A stretch of DNA of 64,000 nt from Apoda limacodes (Eukaryota; Arthropoda; Insecta; Lepidoptera; Limacodidae): NCBI GenBank assembly GCA_946406115.1, contig OX291544.1, positions 6,448,001-6,512,000 on the forward strand, in the 5' to 3' direction. A program made the translations under genes and the position numbers. Positions 57,259 through 64,000 of the stretch are shown here, in pieces; the stretch's first letter is position 1; each line of letters begins with the position of its first letter. The notes below the pieces were generated by a model. The model saw nothing but the letters and a program-made list of their open reading frames with translations, did no database searches and had not been told where the DNA came from.

Positions 57259-57792
57259 AATAGTTATTTGTTATACAAGTGAGAAAAGCGTTTTTTTGTT
57301 AGAAGTGCCGACTTTAAATCCTGAGCTAGCGAAGAAGGCTAGAATTAAATCACGAGCGTAGCGAGGCACGAGACCGAAAAAATTTGCTTACGCGTCCAAC
57401 ATACAACTATTCACCTCTACCAGCGAGAAAAATATATACTTTGTTTTTTTTTTTAAATTGAGGTTGCGTTCGGAATTGTACCTACTACAACCTCTGCCAT
57501 CAAAACAACGTATGATATTTTTTAAGTTAGCTGTATAAAATTTTAATAATACAAATAATTTATAAAAACTCACTTAAAAACGAAAAATGCTATGTAGTTA
57601 TATTCCTAATTAAAATGAACAAGGTTAAGTATTTGTCCCGAAATTTGTTTTTGACCAGTCATTGTATTGTTTTTTATTTCATCAGCGGGTTTATTTCAAA
57701 AGTCAATGTTCGAACAGTGAATTACTTTGCCGATCGATTTTGCTCACTGAATTTGGACAGCAAAACTATCCTTTTCGTGCTGGTGAGGTGAA
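57259..57792 (-). mobile_element. Unnamed three-copy family, copy C (complete-looking short form)
   Basis: Both edges match copy A ('tagttatttgttatacaagt' left, 'ttcgtgctggtgaggtgaa' right). The interior matches copy B closely, including 'acgtatgatattttttaagt' that copy A lacks. It lacks the ORF-bearing block of copy A. Confidence 0.75.
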
Positions 57793-57887
57793 TACATTTA
57801 ATATTAATCTTTATATTGTCTAGGTCAGCATCGCGTTACTATTTCTTTATACATATATATCTACTGTACGTGAGTATATCACTGTAC

Positions 57888-58035
57888 TCCTCCTAAACGG
57901 CTGGACAGATTTGAATGTTTTTTTTGTATGCGTTTGGGTGACGCCCTGGAGGGTTTAGATTCACAAATCAGCCCGGTAGATGGCGCTGCTGTCGGTATCA
58001 TGCAGGACAACGTCTGCCCGGTCAGCTAGTGTATG
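57888..58035 (+). mobile_element. Helitron-like short repeat
   Basis: 'gtactcctcctaaacggctg', 'agattcacaaatcagcccgg', 'tagatggcgctgctgtcggt' and terminal 'gcccggtcagctagtg'. The CTAGT end preceded by a GC-rich foldable stretch fits non-autonomous Helitrons of Lepidoptera; class by inference. Confidence 0.5.
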
Positions 58036-58441
58036 TATATATTTTTATGTTATTATATTGACAGATAATAAGTTACGAATTGTTGAAAAGGTCTTTTTAT
58101 ATTGTACAATATCTTGCTAAATCTGCATTTATCTATTCTCAACACCTAATCCACGTATTTTTCTCATACTGTAATAAATATATGTACTTTATATTAAAAG
58201 GATATCATGCAATTGCATAATCCTCTCTGATTTAAAATTAACATGCAGTGATAAATAAATTAATCTAATAAATAATGTTCTTCAAAAAGTTATTTTAATT
58301 TTTTTACAGTTTTCGGTATTGCACTAACAAGGGGTTTTAAATTTAAAACACTACTTATTACAGTTTATTTCAGAGGGAGAAATATTGAAGTTTTTAATGA
58401 ATGAATAAATCAATAAAACAGTCCCCATAAATATTAACTAC

Positions 58442-58801
58442 TAGCTTCTGCCAGCGGCTTTGCCCGCCCTTAATTTCGTTATTGGCGTAGGTTTTTACGG
58501 CAACTCCTCAATTATAGAAAAAAAACAATCGGTTCTGCCGTTTAGAAGTTATGTGAAAAAGGAAGTAATTAAGTAATTAGGAATGTACGGAAGGATAATT
58601 CTTACTACCTGTTGTCTTATTACCCGTTTTCCCGTATATGAAGCATTTTCCCGTGGTAAAAAGTAGTCTATGTTCATTAGGGATAATGTCGGCTCCTAAT
58701 GGTAAAAGAATTTTTCAAATCCGTCTAGTAGTTTTGGAGCTTATTCAATACAAACAAACAAACAAACAATCAAATCTTTCCTTTTTATAATATTAGTAGA
58801 T
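58442..58801 (-). mobile_element. 'ctagt'-type repeat copy with (caaa)n
   Basis: 'tagcttctgccagcggcttt', 'cccgcccttaatttcgttat', a diverged middle, 'tttttcaaatccgtctagta', a (caaa)n run at 58750-58769, ending 'tttataatattagtag'. Confidence 0.6.
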
Positions 58802-58861
58802 TTACTAGATAAGGTTACCTAAATGACTTATCCCGCCCGTGTCAATAGGCTTCCTGCGACT

Positions 58862-59269
58862 CTATCCATGTCGTCTGTTCTCCACTCTGCGTCTTCCGAT
58901 CCGTGGTCGGTTATCCAGTCGACGCGCAATGTGGCCTGCCCATTGCTACTTCAGCTTGATAACTGTTTGAGCTATGTCGGTAACTTTGGTTCTTCGGCGA
59001 ATTTCCTCATTTCGAATTTTATCGCGCAAAGAAACACCAAGCATAGCTCTTTCCATAGCTCACAGAGCGACTCAGAGTTTATTTAAGAGGCCATTAGTAA
59101 GATACCACGTTTCTGTACCATAAGTCATCACTGGTAACACACACTGATTATAGACTATCGTTTGTAGGCACTGAGGTATTTTGGACAAAAAGATGTTGCG
59201 TGGTTTCCCCAACGCTGCCCAACCGAGCTGGATTCTTCGGTTTACCTCTTTCCAAACTACTATTTGCAT
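58862..59269 (-). pseudogene. RTE-clade LINE RT relic
   Basis: Minus strand: 59269-59072 gives 'EVNRRIQLGWAALGKPRN', 'PQCLQTIVYNQCVLPVMTYG' and T-E-T-W-Y-L-T. After a small gap, 59056-58862 gives M-E-R-A-M-L-G-V-S-L-R-D-K-I-R-N-E-E-I-R, then RRTKVTDIA, a stop, QWAGHIARR and a final stop. These match the thumb/C-terminal region of lepidopteran RTE proteins and align block for block with 35540-35825. A frameshift and stop make it dead. Confidence 0.8.
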
Positions 59270-59339
59270 ATTAAAACAAATATGTATAAACCCTTCAAAA
59301 TATAACGCTTATTGTAACCAATTAACGACATGAGACATG

Positions 59340-59493
59340 TATTGAGCCACATTAGTCCAGATACTGCTGCGGCGATGGGCTTATCGACTGTCAGGCAGGA
59401 CTAAGAAGATTTGTGAGATGAGTTTGTTCCCCACATTATTATGTGGGTGTGCTCAGCTACTGACTACGATAAAGATACATTCATACGGACTAT
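59340..59493 (+). mobile_element. Four-copy dispersed repeat, copy 4
   Basis: 'agccacattagtccagatac', 'gcggcgatgggcttatcgac', 'tgtcaggcaggactaagaag' and 'cacattattatgtgggtgtg'. Confidence 0.6.
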
Positions 59494-60128
59494 AAAAAAT
59501 GACGTTGCTATTAAGAGTGATATTTTAATTGTTTACATGCAAATTTACTATTGTCTTGTCTCGTAGAGGTCAGCCTGAAATATTTTTGAGATGCAAATCA
59601 AGAAAAACAAACTACGAGTGTGTACCTGCAGTTGTAAGTAAAAAGAAATCAGCTGGAATACATCAAGAACTTCAGTTTTTTTCTAGGGTTGAAAAAAAAC
59701 GTGGTGGTAATCTCCGTCGGTATCGATATCATTTAATTTTTAATTGATAGAAATATCGCACAATCAATATAGCTTCTATTGATTCTGCCATATTCCTATC
59801 AATATTAAAAAAAATTACAGGCACTCATATATAGACCAGCTGTGGAGAGTCAGAGAAGGGGTGATGTCCGTTCAGGTGAGGTGTGATGCTTGTAGACCGT
59901 GTACATAAACCGTTTACTCGCTTCTCTAATTGAAAAGTTTTGTTATTTACTTTAAGTACAGCCCTCAAGATGCAATGCGTAAATTTAAAAAGTGGTTTAT
60001 GTACCTGGTAACTAAAGGAGTAGGCTGCTGTTACGGGCGGTTGGTTCTTTGTTCACTGTCGAATGGTCACCAATTCTGGAGAAATACGAATTGCGGAAAA
60101 GGGGAGATGATGTGTATTATTATACACT
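59494..60128. other. Unidentified open frames, no called gene
   Basis: Plus frame 59529-59747 (72 codons) is basic and contains K-K-R-G-G-N-L-R-R-Y-R-Y, vaguely like a degenerate FLYWCH-type zinc finger without its cysteines. Frame 59930-60130 is unrecognised. Confidence 0.25.
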
Positions 60129-60420
60129 AGCTTTTGCCAGTGGCTCCGCCAGCGATAAATTCGGTTATCGGCATGAGATTCCTATAGCACCTTCTTGAAT
60201 ATAGCAAAAAAGTTTGCTATAGAAAGCTATATCTGTAGCTATAGTTTATCGACGTGGAATTTGGTTATTCATCAGAGAACTTTTAAATTTTCCGGGTTAA
60301 GAAGTATCTCCGTCTCTTCAACTATCTTTCTGCCAAATTTCGGTTTAACTGGATGCTCCGTTGGGATGTGAAGACAGGACATAAAAACTCACTTTCTCAT
60401 ATATTACATTAGAATGGATT
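60129..60420 (-). mobile_element. 'ctagt'-type repeat copy
   Basis: 'actagcttttgccagtggct', 'aattcggttatcggcatgag', 'tatcgacgtggaatttggtt', 'ctttctgccaaatttcggtt', then 'ctcatatattacattag'. Confidence 0.6.
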
Positions 60421-61700
60421 ATTCTAATGGCCTAGGTTGTCTTTGCGTCATCATTGCGGAAAAAAAAAATTTTAGTGAAATTGAGCTAGGAATTTTTAAA
60501 TTACTTTCTACTCAGGCGTATATTCTGCAATCTATTGTTTATTTTGTGTCCTCTTTTCCTTTAACTTTTAACCATGTATTATAAAGATATGAAAAAAAAC
60601 ACTGTAACATACCTTAATACTTTTAATGATATTTGGATTGAAAGTTTTTCAGATATTGAGAATATAGTACTCATATTACGGAACCCTAAGTCAATACTGT
60701 ATTTTTTCTGAGTTTTTCATTGAAAAAAAATAATAATGACAAATATTGATATCATATGTCTTACGTAGGGTATAATGCGCCCTCTAGTTCATTGTTTAAA
60801 TATTGAGTAAAAAAGATACTGAGCGGTTTAAAAATTCTTGCCTGCCATCATCATCATTACCATATCGGTTGCAAAACGCTCACTGCTGGACATAGACCTC
60901 CTTCTATAGATTTTTAAAATTAACATGAGTGAGCCGCTTGAATTCCAACCGTCCTTATAATTGCTATAATCTAAATATTTTAAATTTACGAAAGAACGAA
61001 TCAAGACACTATAAATAATAAACACAGGTTGTAAAAACTTTATTCACATGTCACAGCAGGTGGTGTACATTGTAATTAGGCTTTACAATTGACCTCACGC
61101 TTGCTATCCCATTGTCAGAAATCACCTCTTGTCAATAAAACGATTACAAGGTAGAGGCGCTAAGCGGTTCTGGATATTTTAAACAACAGACATCAGTGTC
61201 ATTAGTTATGATACTGAAATTAATATTTATTTGTTAGTTTTGGCTAATTATTGACTTTTAATTTCTCATCTTCAACCAGATAAACTTACGATTTGCCAAC
61301 ACCGAATTAAGAGCTCTTGATCACAAATTGTTTACATTTCATAGAAGCAACACGGCATCCTGACGCGGCCATGGGGGCAGTGTTGCTCTATGGTTGTTTA
61401 CCACAAATCTGTGCTGAATGACGGCAGGGGATGTAAGAAAAAAACTATGAAAAATAATATAAAAACAAAGTAACCTAAAAAACAACAACTACGAAGAGAT
61501 TTACTCAATGTTTGGCGTGCGGCTCCGAATCATGGATTACTTGGGCTAGGTTTTGGAAAAAAAAAGATATTTTAGAATTATAGCACCAAATCTCTAATCG
61601 TCTATTATTTTTTGGAGCTAAATGTTGCTAATATTTTGATATTACACAGTCAAAAAAAGAAAAAATCAATACTGGGACCTTAATAGAAACAGTATCGAGC
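60421..61700. other. No gene; LINE-associated scrap at 60843-60905
   Basis: 'gccatcatcatcattaccat' and 'cgctcactgctggacataga' resemble the start of the common repeat also found at 63556. The rest is AT-rich, with a GC-balanced patch at 61290-61430 that I cannot identify. Confidence 0.35.
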
Positions 61701-61818
61701 TATTCGGACTCTGGAATTCGAGACAAAAATGAATGGAAGATTGACAACCCTCGAAACCCGTGAATATACTTGCATATATTTTTCTTTTGAATTCCAAGGG
61801 TCAAGACTGTTCCCAATA
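61701..61818. repeat. Fold-back insert (MITE-like), copy 2
   Basis: 'acccgtgaatatacttgcat' and 'tttttcttttgaattcca' (61756-61796) closely match 8793-8833. Inverted pairs tattcgga/tcccaata at the ends and tggaattc (61712-61719)/gaattcca (61789-61796) inside. Confidence 0.6.
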
Positions 61819-62384
61819 AGGTCCTTGTACTGACTTTATATCAAAACAGATAGTCCGCCCTACACACCTCTATTATTAATGCCTTCTAACATATTTGCTA
61901 GATTTTATGGATGATTTTACAAACAAACATACATATTTAATAGGTACATAAATATACATAAAAAAAGTTTAAGCATCTATCAGTGATGGTAAAAAGTTTA
62001 AAATTTCCGTTATAATTTTTGAAGAACTTAATTATTGAATATATTAGTCGGGTAATGCGTCTTGATATTCTAGTTAGTATGAACATACAAATTATAAATC
62101 GTTTCAGGTATTTAACTTGCACCATCGCCGTTGACACCTACAGCGATTAAATCATCCCAACGAGAGTTTGTTTATTATTAGAAACTTTTGAAGATGATTT
62201 TTGACAAAACTTGTAACAATAAAAGTTTAAGTGAAACTCGAACTTAACTGAATATTATTAACGTTTTTTTAAGTTAAATGATAAAAGATCAGGGTGTTTG
62301 AAGAGAAGTGTAAGGTAGTGTTAGTTAAGAACATGCATGACTGAACAAGCACAGTAACTCCGTACTAATACTCTCAGAGCTTAC
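61819..62384. other. No gene recognised
   Basis: AT-rich; a short acaaacaaacatacat run near 61920. Confidence 0.4.
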
Positions 62385-62660
62385 GCAATAATTGCGAAAG
62401 CGAGTATGTTTATTTCTCCTTCCTTACATCCACTTGAGCTGAAATTTGGCACAGAGATAATTAAAGTGACGGAGAAGGACATAGGCTTTTTATCCGGAAA
62501 ATTCAGAAGTTCCCGCAGGAATAACTAGAACCGAATTCCACGTGGACAAACTATAGCTACAGCTATCAAACATCCCTACTAAAATGAAGGAGTTGCTGTA
62601 GAAATCCCACGCCGATAACCGAATTTTGCACCGTGCGCCGGAGTTGAGCCGCTGATAAAA
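62385..62660 (+). mobile_element. 'ctagt'-type repeat copy
   Basis: 'gcaataattgcgaaagcgag', 'gagctgaaatttggcacaga', 'ggaataactagaaccgaatt', 'ccacgtggacaaactatagc' and 'cccacgccgataaccgaatt'. Closest to the copy at 3441-3735. Confidence 0.65.
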
Positions 62661-62947
62661 GTTAATAAAATAAGTTATACGAGTCCAGTAAGCAATCAAA
62701 AAAGAGACAAGTATATTTTCTATTTCCAAGGAAATAAAAAAAACGGGAACTAATTGTTTAAAGTTTTCATTTCCAACTCTTTAATAGGTTTTGAGTAAAA
62801 GCTGCAAATATGTTTTGGACTACGTCACTGTGTGTGGGCTTTACGGAGACCATGTTGAAAAAACCAAAGCAAGATGATTAAATATAGCGATGAGGGCAGA
62901 AAAAAGAGACAAGTATATTTCCTAGTGTAATTAATATATATGTATAT
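62661..62947. other. No gene recognised
   Basis: AT-rich; nothing identified. 'gagacaagtatatt' occurs twice (about 62704 and 62905). Confidence 0.4.
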
Positions 62948-63078
62948 AAAGGGTCCGCAACGCGCGAGTGATGCTCCCAGTGTTGCAAGCGTCCATAGGC
63001 TGTGGTGACCGCTTATAATCAGGCGGACCGTTAGGTTGTTTGCTTGTTTGCCTCCTCAGTTTTATAAAAAAAACCGAC
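62948..63078 (+). mobile_element. CR1-like LINE 3' end
   Basis: 'ggtccgcaacgcgcgagtga', 'tgttgcaagcgtccataggc', 'gtgaccgcttataatcaggc' and 'tttataaaaaaaac' match the minus strand of 43113-43330 from the last codons through the 3' UTR. Confidence 0.75.
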
Positions 63079-63555
63079 ACTATGAACAGTCACTTATTCA
63101 ACATTTTATAATTTTTATTATGAAGCTTATGGCAAAAGCGTGTTTGAAGGCATATTTTTTTATCTTATACTTTCACAAAAAAAATGCAAACGTAATTTTA
63201 CGCGATTTTGCCTTAATGCGTTCCTTAACAATTCTCCGCGTTATTTTCACAAAAAAATAATACCTATATGTTACCTTATATTTAGGTATCAATACGTAAT
63301 ATTTAGGTAAGCGAAATACTTTGGTCATTGCGCGCCATCTAATCTTACGCCTGATTGTGTCAGTGTAGGGAAATGCCGGTTTCTACACATATCTGAGCGT
63401 CTCGGTATCGATCTAGTTTTGATATCAATACTCAACATATGATACTACTTTCACGTCACTACTAGATACCTATCAAGTTTCAGTAGTAAATAGATCTTAC
63501 CATATAATCGGAGACGGCCTCCCACTACATAGACGGGCTCGTCTCAGGCGTCAGA
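63079..63555. other. No gene recognised
   Basis: AT-rich, one unrecognised 74-codon frame. Confidence 0.4.
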
Positions 63556-63640
63556 CGTCCCACAGCAGGGGCACAGGTCTCTCTTTCGAGAAGGAGGCAG
63601 AAGCCATAGTCCACCACGCTGGCTCAGGTGGCTAGATTTC
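63556..63640 (+). mobile_element. Dispersed LINE-associated repeat fragment
   Basis: 'gacgtcccacagcaggggca', 'caggtctctctttcgagaag' and 'catagtccaccacgctggct': same family as 34643-34712. Confidence 0.55.
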
Positions 63641-64000
63641 ATTTACAGGCTACATTATATTTGTCTAATTAACTTATTTTCGTTAAGTCATACCCAACTT
63701 TGTCTACGTCCTCTCTGTATCCTATACTGTTAGGTTGAACTAAAAGGGGGTTCAAGGAAAAAGAACCGGAATTGCAATATGTTCATATTTTTTTCTTTGT
63801 TTTGGTTACGGTTAGGCTGTACGACGGAATGGGGGCGCTGAAAAAAAAATCTGTTATTTTTATGAAAAATATCGATAGTCGGCAGCAACGTTTGTATGGA
63901 GCACTTTTGTCTGTGACTCCTTTCTGGAACACTAGTAGGGTTGAAAAAAAAATTCAAAAGGCGTGTGTTCCAACAACCTACCATTTTGTTGGTGGAAATC
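63641..64000. other. No gene recognised
   Basis: AT-rich to the window end; a minus frame of 84 codons at 63730-63984 is unrecognised. Confidence 0.35.

Noticed and set aside
59529..59747. FLYWCH zinc-finger protein
   Set aside because: Only a basic R/G/Y stretch is reminiscent; the required cysteine/histidine pattern is missing.

Overview
The window is AT-rich eukaryotic DNA, almost certainly from a moth or butterfly. I saw no bacterial features and no intact single-copy host gene. The lepidopteran assignment rests on the mix of repeats: LINE fragments ending in the 'WNELPAKVF' type of reverse-transcriptase (RT) C-terminus, an R1-clade LINE, RTE-clade fragments ending in 'EAYVQQWT', repeats that begin or end in 'gggttccgta', a SINE carrying a piece of 5S rRNA, and short repeats ending in 'ctagt' with tctg/gaca runs. 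All family names come from reading the sequence and remembered family signatures; no database was searched.

Layout. 0-9.5 kb: a tRNA-derived SINE, RTE-LINE 3' ends, 'ctagt'-type repeats and an unexplained open coding-like stretch at 5.5 kb. 9.5-20.6 kb: a second SINE, three RT relics (10.5-11.4, 14.2-14.5, 16.8-17.4 kb), a 143-bp GT microsatellite, a large 'gggttccgta' repeat and a LINE tail. 20.8-22.8 kb: a 2.0-kb decayed hAT transposon bounded by 11-bp direct repeats, with a ZMYM1-like transposase relic. 24.3 kb: the longest of three copies of an unnamed repeat family that also occurs at 54.7 and 57.3 kb. 31.2-31.7 kb: a 497-bp fold-back element with arms near 200 bp. 35-37.5 kb: CR1-like and RTE relics, then a 5'-truncated R1 element with an intact C-terminal reading frame, a poly(A) tail and a perfect 15-bp target-site duplication; this is the youngest insertion in the window. 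43.4 kb: an intact 191-bp MITE with a TA duplication. 45.5-46.1 kb: the 5S-derived SINE. 54.4 kb: a Copia primer-binding site and gag relic. 58.9 kb: another RTE relic.

Possible host genes. Several short islands look like exons rather than repeats. The best is a pair at 50907-51010 and 51395-51472 (+), with good splice sites and matching phase (codon split g|aa). Others are a possible first coding exon at 26869-26982 and GC-rich or donor-bearing segments at 13.3, 27.6, 40.5 and 53.1 kb. If they belong to one or more genes, most of the window is intron. I could not name any product.

The window is best read as a repeat graveyard in intronic or intergenic DNA with one recent R1 insertion. I do not claim a new functional system. 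The least familiar items are the three-copy family at 24.3/54.7/57.3 kb, the 497-bp fold-back and the candidate exon pair.
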